Positions 1-8,550 of a stretch of DNA of 64,000 nt are shown here, in pieces (position 1 is the stretch's first letter; each line of letters begins with the position of its first letter). Below the pieces are notes generated by a model. The model had not been told where the DNA came from, searched no databases, and saw only the letters and a list, made by a program, of their open reading frames with translations. Made by a program: the position numbers and the translations under genes. Source of the stretch: an uncultured Pseudomonadota bacterium (GTDB taxonomy: Bacteria; Pseudomonadota; Gammaproteobacteria; Ga0077536); NCBI GenBank assembly GCA_903825645.1, contig CAIKBL010000083.1, forward strand, positions 1 through 64,000, given 5' to 3'.

Positions 1-2
1 GC

Positions 3-110
3 CCCGCGACCCTGGCCGCGGCACGTGAGTTGCCGAATATCCGCGACATCGTCCGTAAGCCTTTCCGGTATCAGGAGCTGAAGACCGTGTTGGACGCTGT
101 TCTTGGCTAA
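3..110 (+). CDS. C-terminal end of a receiver-domain protein (partial)
   Basis: The open frame enters from the left edge and stops at TAA 108-110, giving 35 residues that end in a KPFRYQELKTVLDAVL-type tail. The conserved Lys-Pro followed by an amphipathic last helix is the usual end of a CheY-like receiver (REC) domain, where the lysine contacts the phosphorylated aspartate. Because the protein ends directly after this helix, it is either a stand-alone response regulator or a hybrid histidine kinase with a C-terminal receiver. The upstream part lies outside the window, so the choice cannot be made. Confidence 0.6.
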   Translation, partial: PATLAAARELPNIRDIVRKPFRYQELKTVLDAVLG

Positions 111-337
111 GGACGCACCTACCAAGGTGCTTGCCGGCGCCAACGCGACGCAACCCCCCAGGCGTCGGCGGGTATACAGCGCCCGGGGGCAAGCTCCAGG
201 GGGAGAGCAGGCCCGCGGCTGGCTTGATTCTGGAGCGACGCGCTGACAGGATGGCGCCGGATTGTTCACGACAGCACAGAAGCGTGACGGACGCTCGTGT
301 CCACAACATTATCTGCATCCTTGCGGCCCGAGCTCTG
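111..337. other. Intergenic gap, no gene supported
   Basis: The reading frame of the downstream hydrolase is open through this stretch, but its translation is Pro/Arg-rich and low in complexity, unlike an alpha/beta-hydrolase N-terminus. I therefore start that gene at ATG 338. No promoter or RNA gene was recognised here. Confidence 0.4.
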
Positions 338-1117
338 ATGATCGATGGTCCTTACCCCCGGCTGAACGTCGGCGCACACCAAATCGAATACCGGCGATTA
401 GCCGGTGATCCGCAGAAACCGACGCTCGTTCTGCTGCACGAGGGCTTAGGCTGTGTCGCGTTGTGGCGTGATTTTCCCGAGCGACTGGCGGCCCGTACAG
501 GTTGCCCTGTCTTCGTCTATTCCCGTTTCGGTTACGGCGGATCTTCCTCTCGCGCACTGCCCTGGCCGCTCGACTACATGGAGCAAGAAGGCGGCCATGG
601 CTTGCCGCAAGTGTTAGCCGCGGCCGAAATCTCCCGCTGTGTGCTCATTGGCCACAGTGACGGCGCCTCGATCGCGCTGGTTGCCGCGGGCAGCCACGCT
701 GTGTCGGGGTTGGTGGGACTGGTGGTGCTGGCGCCCCACGTTTTTGCCGAGGCGTTGGGGCTCGCCAGCATTCGCAAGGCACGCACCGCGTTCATCGACG
801 GCAATCTGCGGGACCGCCTCGCGCGCTATCACGGCGCTAATGTTGAGGGGGCGTTTTATGGCTGGTGTGATGCCTGGCTGCATCCTGATTTCGTGCGCTG
901 GAATCTTGAACCATACCTTCCGGGGATCAGAGTCCCCCTGCTGCAGCTGCAGGGGGACGCCGACCAGTATGGGACGCGGGCACAGTTGCAGGCGATTGAA
1001 CGTCAAGTATCTGGCCCTGTGCAAACCCAGGTGCTGCCTTGTCAGCATGCCCCTCAGTTTGAATTGCCGGCCGAATCCCTTGCGTTGATGGCGGATTTTG
1101 TCGCCGCCCTGATGTGA
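338..1117 (+). CDS. Alpha/beta-hydrolase
   Basis: This 259-residue protein has the alpha/beta-hydrolase fold pattern. An HEGLG oxyanion segment lies near residue 34, the nucleophile elbow GHSDGA has Ser107, acidic residues lie in GDADQ near 207, and a catalytic His sits in CQHAP near 237. The start at ATG 338 is chosen because upstream sequence does not look like the family. Members hydrolyse esters, lactones or C-C bonds; the substrate cannot be told from sequence. It lies on the same strand as a 2-hydroxyacid dehydrogenase and a Baeyer-Villiger monooxygenase, so a lactone or ester substrate is an attractive inference. A 267-bp gap separates it from the next gene, so it need not share a transcript. 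Confidence 0.82.
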   Translation: MIDGPYPRLNVGAHQIEYRRLAGDPQKPTLVLLHEGLGCVALWRDFPERLAARTGCPVFVYSRFGYGGSSSRALPWPLDYMEQEGGHGLPQVLAAAEISRCVLIGHSDGASIALVAAGSHAVSGLVGLVVLAPHVFAEALGLASIRKARTAFIDGNLRDRLARYHGANVEGAFYGWCDAWLHPDFVRWNLEPYLPGIRVPLLQLQGDADQYGTRAQLQAIERQVSGPVQTQVLPCQHAPQFELPAESLALMADFVAALM

Positions 1118-1132
1118 TTAGGGATCAGGAAG

Positions 1133-1186
1133 GGCCCGGACAGCGTGGGGCCATCCGGGCCGGTGCAGAAGATCCTGCTTTTTTTT
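1133..1186 (+). terminator. Possible terminator after the hydrolase gene
   Basis: An 8-bp inverted repeat, GGCCCGGA (1133-1140) with TCCGGGCC (1154-1161), is followed after a short second GCAG/CTGC stem by a run of eight T (1179-1186). The T-run does not abut the main stem, so this is an imperfect intrinsic terminator. Confidence 0.4.
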
Positions 1187-1384
1187 GAGTCCAGCGTATC
1201 GGGGAGACATGTGCGGCACACGCGGCCGCACCGACCTTGCTAGACTAGCCTATCAGCCGAAAAAATCCAGCGCTCAGGGGGCGTCGCCTTGTTTTTGTTG
1301 CACACACTGCCCTTGGCGCCGAGCCCCCCTTATGATGACCACCGATGTGGGGATGCCGGCCCTGCCTGAACTACCGAGACCACG

Positions 1385-2389
1385 ATGACGAATAACCCAC
1401 CCAACATTTTTCGGATTGGCGTTTGTACCCAAGAAGGTGCCCGTCTTTTTCAAATCTTGAAAGCCGCCTTACCGACCGACGATCTCTATGCCTGTGCGCC
1501 GCGGGAGGTGGTCGCGCAGGCGCCGCAGACCGACATCTTCATCCCCATCGTGACCCGCATCCCATCCGAGGCCTTCGCCGCGCCTCGCCTGCAGTTGATC
1601 CAGCAATTCGGGGTCGGTCTGGACTGCGTGGATATTCCCGCGGCCTCCCGTGCCGGGGTGCTCGTTGCCAATGTGCCGAGCGTGGGGACCGGGAACGCGG
1701 AATCCGTCGCGGAGCTGGCGATTGCCCACATGATGATGCTGGGCCGCGAACTCCCCCTCGCGTTTGCCCGGTTTCGGGAGCGACGGGTAAGCTCGCCCCT
1801 CGGTCACTGTTTGTGGCGTAGTACGGTCGTGATTCTCGGCTATGGTGGGATCGGCGAGGAAATCGCCCGCCGGCTGGCCGGGTTTGGTACACGCATTATC
1901 GCGGTCTCGCGCAGGGGGCCATCGGGCAGTCGCGCGCGAGATCCCCACGTCCATCTGGATTTGCATGTTGATGCCACGCAAACGGTTGCCGTGCTCGGCG
2001 AAGCGGACTATGTGATCGTTGCCGCCCCGGCCACACCGGAGAATATCGGGTTGGTGGATGCCAATGCCTTTGCGGCGATGAAGCCCGGCACCTTCCTCGT
2101 GAATATCGCCCGCGGACCGGTCGTCGACTACGACGCCCTGCTAGCGGCGCTGCGCGCGGGGCGCGTGGCCGGTGCAGGCCTGGATGTGTTCTGGGAAGAG
2201 CCGTTCGACCCGGCCGATCCCCTGCTCGCTGAAAATGTTATCGCGACCCCGCATGTGGGCGGTGCCACCGAACGCAGCCTGACCGGGATTGGCCAGGCGG
2301 TCGCCGCGAACATTGAGCAATTGCGCGCGGGCGAAATGCCCGCGTGCTGCGTAAATCCTGAAGTCGGTCGCCGTCGACTCGGCAAGTGA
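1385..2389 (+). CDS. D-isomer-specific 2-hydroxyacid dehydrogenase, NAD(P)-dependent
   Basis: The protein (334 aa) interconverts a D-2-hydroxyacid and a 2-oxoacid. The NAD-binding motif GYGGIG is at residues 152-157. The catalytic triad of the family is present: Arg243 in NIARGP, Glu272 in FWEEP and His290 in ATPHVGG. Length and domain order (split substrate domain, inserted Rossmann domain) are normal. It starts a run of four same-strand genes separated by three gaps of 75-78 bp, followed by the LLM oxidoreductase, a Baeyer-Villiger monooxygenase and a methyltransferase-like membrane protein. The specific hydroxyacid is unknown. Glyoxylate/hydroxypyruvate reductase or phosphoglycerate dehydrogenase roles are alternatives, but no ACT domain is seen. 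Confidence 0.88.
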   Translation: MTNNPPNIFRIGVCTQEGARLFQILKAALPTDDLYACAPREVVAQAPQTDIFIPIVTRIPSEAFAAPRLQLIQQFGVGLDCVDIPAASRAGVLVANVPSVGTGNAESVAELAIAHMMMLGRELPLAFARFRERRVSSPLGHCLWRSTVVILGYGGIGEEIARRLAGFGTRIIAVSRRGPSGSRARDPHVHLDLHVDATQTVAVLGEADYVIVAAPATPENIGLVDANAFAAMKPGTFLVNIARGPVVDYDALLAALRAGRVAGAGLDVFWEEPFDPADPLLAENVIATPHVGGATERSLTGIGQAVAANIEQLRAGEMPACCVNPEVGRRRLGK

Positions 2390-2467
2390 GCGTCGTTCGC
2401 CGGTGATTTGAACAGACCGCGCGTACCCGGTCTAATACGTAACATCGTGAGCTTGGGAGAAGTAGAT

Positions 2468-3550
2468 ATGCAATTCGGCATCGGCGTCAGCACGCACATC
2501 AATAATTGGGACATCATTCGGTACGCGGAAGAGCTCGGCTACGACCGCGCATGGGTCGGGGATTCGCAGATGCTTTGGTCTGACTGCTATGCCACCATGG
2601 CGCTGGCGGCGCATCACACGAAACGCATTCAGATCGGCACCGGCGTGTCGATTGCGGGGACACGAATTGCGCCTGTCACGGCCCATTCCATCGGGAGCCT
2701 CAATGCACTGGCGCCGGGGCGCATTTTTCTCGGACTGGGCACCGGACACACGGCCATGCGGGTGATGGGACAAGATCCGATGCGGGTCGGCGAGTTTCGC
2801 GAATACCTCCGGGTGGTCCGGGCGTTACTCGACGGTGAGGCCGTGGATTACACCTATGGCGGGGAAACCCGTGAGATTCAGTTTCTGCACCGGGAGCGTG
2901 GTTTTGTCGAACTCGAGCCCCGCATTCCCATTTACGTCGCAGCAAACGGCCCTAAGGCGCTGGAGGCCACCGGTAAGTTTGGGGATGGCTGGATAACGGT
3001 CGGCGGCGAGCCGGAAGTCGTCGCGCCCAAGCTTGCCCACATACAGGCAGGGGCCGCGAAGGCGAGTCGTGTGCTGCCCACGGACTTCCATACGGCCTTC
3101 ATCACCTCCAGTTGCGTGTTGCGTCCCGGAGACAAACTGACTGATGCCCGTGTCATCGATGAAACCGGCAGCTGGATCGCTTGCGAGCTGCATTTCTATT
3201 ATGAGATCTGGAAAGACAACGGGCGCAATGACGTGGTCGTCCCGTCGCATTTTCAGGCCATCTGGCCTGACTATCTGCAGCATGTCGAACGCATGAGCCT
3301 GCCCGAAGCCACCCGCTTCCGGCAGATCCATGACGGCCATCTGGTTTATCTCCAACCTGAAGAGCGCCGGTTTGTTACGCCGGAGGCGATTAAGGCCACT
3401 ACGCTCATTGGTGAGCCGGATGAAATCATCGCCCACGTGCGGCGTCTGGAAGCGGGCGGCATCCGCGAAATCGATCTGTGGCCCCCGATGGATTCGGAAC
3501 GCAAAGTACTGCGTGATTTTGCCGAGCAGGTCATGCCCGCTTTCCGGTAA
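2468..3550 (+). CDS. LLM-class (luciferase-like, F420/FMN-dependent) oxidoreductase
   Basis: This 360-residue protein has the bacterial-luciferase-like TIM-barrel pattern: an FGIGVSTH start, AEELGYDRAWVGDSQ, RIQIGTGVS, the GRIFLGLGTGH segment, and IPIYVAANGPKALE before a GDGW motif. ATG 2468 is preceded by a good GGGAGAAG ribosome site, so it is preferred to upstream in-frame starts. Family members use F420 or FMN to oxidise or reduce small alcohols, sugars or unsaturated compounds. F420 use cannot be decided here, and no F420 biosynthesis gene is in the window. Its place directly before a Baeyer-Villiger monooxygenase suggests shared catabolism of an alicyclic or terpenoid compound (inference). 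Confidence 0.8.
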   Translation: MQFGIGVSTHINNWDIIRYAEELGYDRAWVGDSQMLWSDCYATMALAAHHTKRIQIGTGVSIAGTRIAPVTAHSIGSLNALAPGRIFLGLGTGHTAMRVMGQDPMRVGEFREYLRVVRALLDGEAVDYTYGGETREIQFLHRERGFVELEPRIPIYVAANGPKALEATGKFGDGWITVGGEPEVVAPKLAHIQAGAAKASRVLPTDFHTAFITSSCVLRPGDKLTDARVIDETGSWIACELHFYYEIWKDNGRNDVVVPSHFQAIWPDYLQHVERMSLPEATRFRQIHDGHLVYLQPEERRFVTPEAIKATTLIGEPDEIIAHVRRLEAGGIREIDLWPPMDSERKVLRDFAEQVMPAFR

Positions 3551-3565
3551 ACGGTAAACGGTAAA
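3545..3565 (+). repeat. Tandem heptamer CGGTAAA x3
   Basis: Three perfect direct copies of CGGTAAA overlap the end of the LLM oxidoreductase gene; its TAA stop (3548-3550) lies in the first copy. It looks like a slippage-generated microsatellite. Confidence 0.9.
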
Positions 3566-3625
3566 CGCGCACGGCGCGCTGTGGCCCCGACTCACGCGCG
3601 TGTGGACATAAACCAGGAGTCTGTC

Positions 3626-5131
3626 ATGGATCATTTTGACGTCATTATTGTCGGCGCTGGGCTGTCCGGCATCGGCACCGCGCGCCAGCTGCAGGACAAG
3701 TGTCCGGGCAAGACCTTCGCAATCCTGGAAGGTCGCCAAACGCTGGGGGGAACCTGGGATCTGTTCCGCTATCCCGGGATCCGGTCGGACAGCGACATGT
3801 ACACCATGGGCTATGACTCCAAACCCTGGCTCGAGCCGAAGGCCATTGCGGATGGATCGTCAATCCTTGCCTATGTGAAGGATGCGGCGAAGGAGCGTGG
3901 CCTCGAGCGGCACATTCATTTCGACCATCATGTCGATTCGGCGGCATGGTCCTCAGCCGAGGCGCGGTGGGCGATTACGACGCGTCGACCGCAGAGCGGT
4001 GGCGAGGGCCAGTTCACCTGCAATATGTTGCTGATGTGCAGTGGCTACTATCGCTACTCGGCCGGGCATTGTCCGCAGTTTGCGGGCGAGTCAGAATTCA
4101 AAGGTGCGGTGGTCCATCCGCAACGTTGGCCCGACACGCTCGATTACGTGGGCAAGCGGGTCGTGATTATTGGCAGTGGTGCGACCGCAATGACGCTCGT
4201 GCCCGCCCTGGCAAAAACTGCGGCCAAGGTTACGATGCTGCAACGGTCGCCAACCTATGTGGTCTCACTGCCTGCTAAAGATGCTATCGCAGGGGTGCTT
4301 CGGCGCATCCTGCCGGAGTCACTCGCTTACCGCTTGGTGCGGTGGAAGAACATCCTGTTTCAACGTTATGTTTATCAACAGACTCGGATTAATCCGGACA
4401 AGGTCAAGCAGAAATTATTGAGCATGATCCGCAAGCAACTGGGCGCGGATTATGACGTCGAGACCCATTTCACGCCGCGCTATGCGCCGTGGGATCAGCG
4501 ATTGTGTCTGGTACCTGATGGTGATCTCTTTCAGGCGATTCGATCAGGTAAGGCAGAAGTCGTGACTGATGAGATCGAGACCTTCACCCACGCGGGGATC
4601 CGTCTTAAATCCGGTGGACAAATCTCCGCGGATATTATCGTCACCGCCACGGGGCTTGAACTGGAATGGCTGGGCGGAGCGCGTTTCAGCAGAGATGGCA
4701 CACCCATTGATTTTTCAACCACGTTTTCCTACAAGGGGATGATGTTCTCGGATGTGCCCAACCTCGTGTATACACTGGGCTACATCAATGCCTCCTGGAC
4801 GCTGCGTTCCGAACTCGTGGCGGAATTTGCCTGTCGGGTGATCAATCAGCTTTCGGCCACCGGGACGCAGCAGTGCACGCCGCGGTTAAGACCGGGCGAG
4901 CAGGGGATGACGCCCCACCCGATGATCGGTGATTTTTCGCCGGGTTACATGCAGCGTGCGCTGCACCTATTTCCGCGTCAGGGTGATCATGATCCCTGGC
5001 GCAACACCCAGAATTACCTGCTTGACCGTAAAATCATCCGCGAGGCGTCGCTATCGGATGGCGTGCTCACCTTCACGGCCGCCACGGCAGGTGCGGTGGG
5101 CGCCGAACGGACGACGCGCAGCGCTGCCTGA
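3626..5131 (+). CDS. Baeyer-Villiger flavin monooxygenase
   Basis: The 501-residue protein is a class B flavoprotein monooxygenase, which inserts oxygen next to a ketone to give an ester or lactone using NADPH and O2. Two Rossmann motifs are visible: VGAGLSGIG near residue 9 (FAD) and IIGSGATAM near 181 (NADPH). Between them lies an exact Baeyer-Villiger fingerprint FxGxxxHxxxWP at residues 158-169. ATG 3626 follows an AGGAG site and fits the usual short lead before the first Rossmann motif. The gene sits between an LLM oxidoreductase and an isoprenylcysteine-methyltransferase-like gene. Substrate is unknown; cyclic ketones, steroids and terpenoids are family precedents. Confidence 0.92.
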   Translation: MDHFDVIIVGAGLSGIGTARQLQDKCPGKTFAILEGRQTLGGTWDLFRYPGIRSDSDMYTMGYDSKPWLEPKAIADGSSILAYVKDAAKERGLERHIHFDHHVDSAAWSSAEARWAITTRRPQSGGEGQFTCNMLLMCSGYYRYSAGHCPQFAGESEFKGAVVHPQRWPDTLDYVGKRVVIIGSGATAMTLVPALAKTAAKVTMLQRSPTYVVSLPAKDAIAGVLRRILPESLAYRLVRWKNILFQRYVYQQTRINPDKVKQKLLSMIRKQLGADYDVETHFTPRYAPWDQRLCLVPDGDLFQAIRSGKAEVVTDEIETFTHAGIRLKSGGQISADIIVTATGLELEWLGGARFSRDGTPIDFSTTFSYKGMMFSDVPNLVYTLGYINASWTLRSELVAEFACRVINQLSATGTQQCTPRLRPGEQGMTPHPMIGDFSPGYMQRALHLFPRQGDHDPWRNTQNYLLDRKIIREASLSDGVLTFTAATAGAVGAERTTRSAA

Positions 5132-5206
5132 GGCGGCTTCACGGTCGCGGCACGGGTCGCGATGGGGTGGACGTGCTGGGCAGCATGAACGAAAAGGATT
5201 TTTTTA

Positions 5207-5812
5207 GTGGCAATGTTGTTGAATAAAACGCGTGGTCGGGACACGAAGGTACTGCTCGGGCTCGGCCTCCTTGCCACGGTGTTGACGAGCCCCGTGCTGG
5301 TGTCCGGAACGGGCGGGTACTTACTCGTTAAAACGGTGGGCTCGTTGCTGATCGCGCTGTGCGCGATGGGGCGCGTGTATTGCACCGCTTTTTTGGGGGG
5401 CTACAAGAACCAGCGGTTGATTACGGGTGGGCCCTTTTCGGTCTGCCGCAATCCCCTTTATGTCTGCTCGTTCGTGGGCGTCTGTGGCATCGCCCTGGTT
5501 TCCTGTCACCTCGTTATTATGGTCTTGCTGCCGCTCGGCTTGTGGCGCGTGTACGAGGCGCTGGTTATCCGGGAAGAGCAGTTTCTGCGCCAGACCTTTG
5601 GTCAGGACTATGCCGACTATTGTGCGGTCACCCCGCGGTTCGTGCCGGCTTTAGTGCGCTTCCGGTTACCGGAAACGGTGGCCGCCGATCCGCGTTTGCT
5701 GATGTTGGCGGTGCGCGATGGAATGGCCTGGTTCTTCGTCCTGCCGGTGTTCGACTTCATTGATTATCTGCATCGAGCAGGTTTACTCACATCACTTTTC
5801 CGGCTGCCTTGA
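5207..5812 (+). CDS. Isoprenylcysteine carboxyl methyltransferase-like integral membrane protein
   Basis: This 201-residue hydrophobic protein carries the ICMT/phospholipid-methyltransferase signature: GPFSVCRNPLY followed by a membrane segment, then REEQFLRQTFGQDYADY and a PRFVP tail. Three or four membrane spans are likely, with another hydrophobic stretch near the C-terminus. In this family the region binds S-adenosylmethionine at the membrane surface. The likely start is GTG 5207, with AAAGGA about nine bases upstream; ATG 5213 is an alternative. Bacterial members have mostly unknown substrates. It closes the same-strand group containing the Baeyer-Villiger monooxygenase. Confidence 0.75.
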   Translation: MAMLLNKTRGRDTKVLLGLGLLATVLTSPVLVSGTGGYLLVKTVGSLLIALCAMGRVYCTAFLGGYKNQRLITGGPFSVCRNPLYVCSFVGVCGIALVSCHLVIMVLLPLGLWRVYEALVIREEQFLRQTFGQDYADYCAVTPRFVPALVRFRLPETVAADPRLLMLAVRDGMAWFFVLPVFDFIDYLHRAGLLTSLFRLP

Positions 5813-6022
5813 GTCGTCTGCGCTTCATGCGAGGCGCAGGCTTAATCGCGGCGCAGACTCCGATAGGGTTGCGGGGTCTCGTGCTCGCCCGCGGCGTCAA
5901 ATGAGGGTACGCCAAGGCACGGGCCGTTTCCCGTATTGGCGCTGCGTGTCTATGCCGAGAAACGAGGCCAATGTATTTGCCCAGCGACAAGGCCTTGCAT
6001 GGCCACCGGAGCCGTCTTTAGA

Positions 6023-6457
6023 TCACGCGAAGCGTTTGCGCAGATAGCGAAGTACGCCGCCGATCAGGGGAAAATGGACGTAGAGCTCAGACGCTGCGTC
6101 CCAATAATCCCGGTGATACCTGACGCGCCCACAAGGCGCGAAGCGCACATGCGTCGTGCCATGGATGAGCCGCGTCAATTGCGGTCGAAAGGCCTGTATG
6201 CGAAAGGTGAAATCCCAAATTAAAAACGTGCTTTGACCTTCGCTGATCGTCTCCAAAATTTCGAAGCGAGGCGCTTCTAAACGTTCGAACATGGCCTCGA
6301 AAATTACCGTGATTGGCGCAAGCCCCGTCACCTCGTTGAAGGGATCGCGAAAGTAGGCGTCCGCAGTGTAGTAGCGCGACAAGTCTGTCAGCGACGCCGG
6401 CGTCAGCGAGGTCCAGAAGGCCACATAATCGGTCAGGGTCGGCGGCGTTGGCGTCAT
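6023..6457 (-). CDS. NTF2/SnoaL-like protein
   Basis: This 144-residue protein resembles the NTF2-like (SnoaL) fold. Its pattern is an N-terminal helix pair, YYTADAYFRDPFNEVTG, a central IFEAMFERL helix, then strands containing FLIWDFTF, GTTHVRFAP and YHRDYWDAASELY. Its ATG (6457) overlaps the TGA of the upstream SDR gene in an ATGA arrangement, so the two are probably translationally coupled. Proteins of this type occur next to SDR, DUF1365 and CFA-like genes in other Gammaproteobacteria (known context). The biochemical role is unknown; binding of a hydrophobic ligand or an isomerase activity is only inference. Confidence 0.75.
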   Translation of the reverse strand: MTPTPPTLTDYVAFWTSLTPASLTDLSRYYTADAYFRDPFNEVTGLAPITVIFEAMFERLEAPRFEILETISEGQSTFLIWDFTFRIQAFRPQLTRLIHGTTHVRFAPCGRVRYHRDYWDAASELYVHFPLIGGVLRYLRKRFA

Positions 6458-7233
6458 GATTGTGTTTTGCGCAGGATAAGAGGGAAATACCATCGATAGG
6501 GCAGTAGCCGGAGCAGTTTCAGTAATCGCGTGAAACGACGCGGAAAATGGATTTCGAAATCACCCCGGGCGAGTCCTTCCATGATTTCGGCAGCGGCCTC
6601 GTCGGCCGAGATAAGGGCCGGCATCTCGAAATCGTTGACGGCCGTCAGCCGGGTGCGGACAAAGCCGGGGTTGACCAGATAGACCGACAAGCCTTTCGGG
6701 TGGAGGTCTAAATACAGGGACTCGGCCAGATTGATGAGCGCGGCTTTGCTCGGTCCATAGACCAGACTGAGCGGGAGTCCCCGATAGCCGGCGACACTGG
6801 AGACGAGGACAACACCACCTTCACCCTGTTGACGGAGGGCTGGCAGAACGGCATCAAGGACGTTCAGCGGTCCATGCAAGTTGACCGCAAGCAGGGCGTC
6901 CGCCCGTTCGAGATCAAGATTCCACGCCCCCATGGGTTGATAATCACCGGCCATCACGACGATGAGATCAATACCGGTCCATACCTGAAGTAACACCTCT
7001 TTCGCCGCATAGATTTCGGCTGGGCGCGTAATATCGAGTGGGAGAATGGCGGTATTCTCAGGTGAGAGACCCGTGGCCACGATGGCCAGCGCCTCGCGAT
7101 CTCGTGCGGACAGGGCAACCCGCGCGCCGCGTTGGCCGAGTGCGCGAGCGAGGCTCGCACCGATGCCGGCGGACGCCCCGATAATCCAGACGCGTTTCCC
7201 GGACCAGTCTTGCAGGCGAGCATTCAGCGGCAT
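6454..7233 (-). CDS. Short-chain dehydrogenase/reductase (SDR)
   Basis: This 259-residue classical SDR has the cofactor motif GASAGIG at residues 19-25, VVMAGD in place of the usual NNAG near residue 92, a catalytic Ser at 145/146, and YxxxK at Tyr159/Lys163, followed by NPGFVRT. The C-terminal part (RRFTRLLKLLRLLPYRWYFPLI) is basic and hydrophobic and may sit against the membrane. ATG 7233 is preceded by AAGGAT. It is transcribed with the NTF2-like gene by a 4-bp overlap. By context it may act on a modified fatty acid or related lipid made by the CFA/flavin-oxidoreductase genes further upstream on the same strand (inference). Confidence 0.88.
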   Translation of the reverse strand: MPLNARLQDWSGKRVWIIGASAGIGASLARALGQRGARVALSARDREALAIVATGLSPENTAILPLDITRPAEIYAAKEVLLQVWTGIDLIVVMAGDYQPMGAWNLDLERADALLAVNLHGPLNVLDAVLPALRQQGEGGVVLVSSVAGYRGLPLSLVYGPSKAALINLAESLYLDLHPKGLSVYLVNPGFVRTRLTAVNDFEMPALISADEAAAEIMEGLARGDFEIHFPRRFTRLLKLLRLLPYRWYFPLILRKTQS

Positions 7234-8035
7234 TTTCAGCGATCCTTGTCCGGTCTTGGGTTGTTCCGTGCACTGAAGCGTTCGCCTGTCACCCCCGTTT
7301 GGCGGGATAGGCCAACCAACCGTACGACGAGCGCTGGCGGCGGTCCGAAACTGCGGAGAACGCTACCCCAAACGCCGTAGCACGGACTGTGTCCGCCGCG
7401 TGGGGGCGCCAGAGGGGCGTTTTGCGCAGATACGCGATGGCTTTCAAGCGACCACCAGCGCGGCCATTCGGCATGCAGGCGCCTACGGGTGAACGTTGGT
7501 TTCGCCACCCAGCGTCTGGCGATGTATCCCCGGGCACACGGGACGAATTCGAACCGCTGTCTTAATGCGTACCGAATGTTATCGCCGGACATCGCTGCCG
7601 TCATCAACTTCGCCAGGTGGCCCCATTCGCATGTGCGTTCCGATCTTGGTTGAGGCACGGTGACGCTTCGGGCGGCCGTGGCGTACGCAGATGCCGGTGT
7701 ACTCGCCGGTCAGTTCTGTTCAACGGGTCCAGATGCGGTCGATTGTTTGCAGGCTAAGGGCGTCTGACAAGGCCTGTAGGCTCATCACTTTCGCCGGGCC
7801 ACCACCGGCGGAAAGGCTATGCGCGTTGACGCAAAACTCCGGCGGGATCCTGTCTCTGTGATGGCGCTAATTTACAGCAGCCCACCACGACTTTGAGAGG
7901 GTTATCGAAGCTCTCGATAAGAAAAGCGACCACAAGCGCTATCTTTTATCCCACGGGCAATCACCGGGGTTTTAGGGGTTGGGGCTCGGGTTTCTCCGCG
8001 CTCACTTGTCGCAGGTATGCACACGTCACCCTCGA
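7234..8035. other. About 0.8 kb with no intact gene inside the lipid-modification locus
   Basis: No reading frame here shows a recognisable family. The largest minus-strand frames (roughly 7236-7658) give Arg/Trp/Pro-rich translations typical of non-coding GC-rich DNA, and short plausible pieces change frame. The stretch separates the flavin oxidoreductase-DUF1365-CFA-chalcone isomerase run from the SDR-NTF2 pair, genes usually found close together. It may hold decayed genes such as the DUF2878/DUF3833 members seen in related loci, or remnants of an insertion, but I could not identify either. No terminal inverted repeats were recognised. Confidence 0.5.
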
Positions 8036-8539
8036 TTAGCGCGACAAAAGCGCTAGGCGCACATCCGGCGCGCTGGTGCTCGGCGCCAGCCAGATATCAA
8101 AAAACGCCCGAACAAATGCCGGATCACGCACACTGCCAAGCGCACGAGAATCTAGGTAGAACTGTGCCTCCTGACCAGGCAGTGCGATACCTATCAAGCG
8201 ATCGCCAGCATGGACATCGGGCAGGATCTGGTGCATATCCAGTGACCAGCGCGCGAGTTGAGTTTCATCCTGGCGTCCCTGGTGGCGCATTTCCTGCAGC
8301 GTTCGCGCGACGATATCGTGCCCACTAAAGCGCATCGCGTATTCGAGCTCCAGGGCAAAAGGCTGATCGGCGTAGAAGACGCCGTGACGAGTCCAGAGCC
8401 GAATGGTATAAATCCGCAACCCGAAATAACGCATCGTGGCCTGCCCCGTCAGTTGCCAGTCGGCAAGCGGTTGGGCCGCGAGCGCGTCGCTTGCGATGAA
8501 CAAGCCGAGCAGAATGGGGAGCCATCGAAAATGCGACAC
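8036..8539 (-). CDS. Exported chalcone isomerase-like protein
   Basis: This protein of about 168 residues has a signal-peptide-like start (basic-hydrophobic stretch ending near ASDALAAQ) and then the chalcone-isomerase-like pattern of bacterial periplasmic members: GQATMRYFGLRIYTIRLW, PFALELEYAMRFSG, a GDRLIG stretch and a C-terminal FDIWLAP segment. The start is uncertain. No in-frame ATG precedes the signal peptide except one deep inside the CFA-like gene, so GTG 8539, 12 bases after that gene's stop, is preferred. Bacterial homologues are not expected to act on flavonoids; their role is unknown. It is the last gene of the run starting at 11912. Confidence 0.75.
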   Translation of the reverse strand: MSHFRWLPILLGLFIASDALAAQPLADWQLTGQATMRYFGLRIYTIRLWTRHGVFYADQPFALELEYAMRFSGHDIVARTLQEMRHQGRQDETQLARWSLDMHQILPDVHAGDRLIGIALPGQEAQFYLDSRALGSVRDPAFVRAFFDIWLAPSTSAPDVRLALLSR

Positions 8540-8550
8540 GGGCGGGCTGA

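Noticed and set aside
1185-1388. 67-residue plus-strand frame before the hydroxyacid dehydrogenase gene
   Set aside because: No ribosome site, Cys/Pro/Arg-rich translation without family resemblance, and it overlaps the start of the next gene.
2468-3550. F420 dependence of the LLM oxidoreductase
   Set aside because: The LLM family includes FMN enzymes, and no F420 synthesis gene is seen in the window; cofactor left open.
7236-7658. 140-residue minus-strand frame in the 0.8-kb gap
   Set aside because: Arg/Trp/Pro-rich translation, no recognised domain, and no clear ribosome site.
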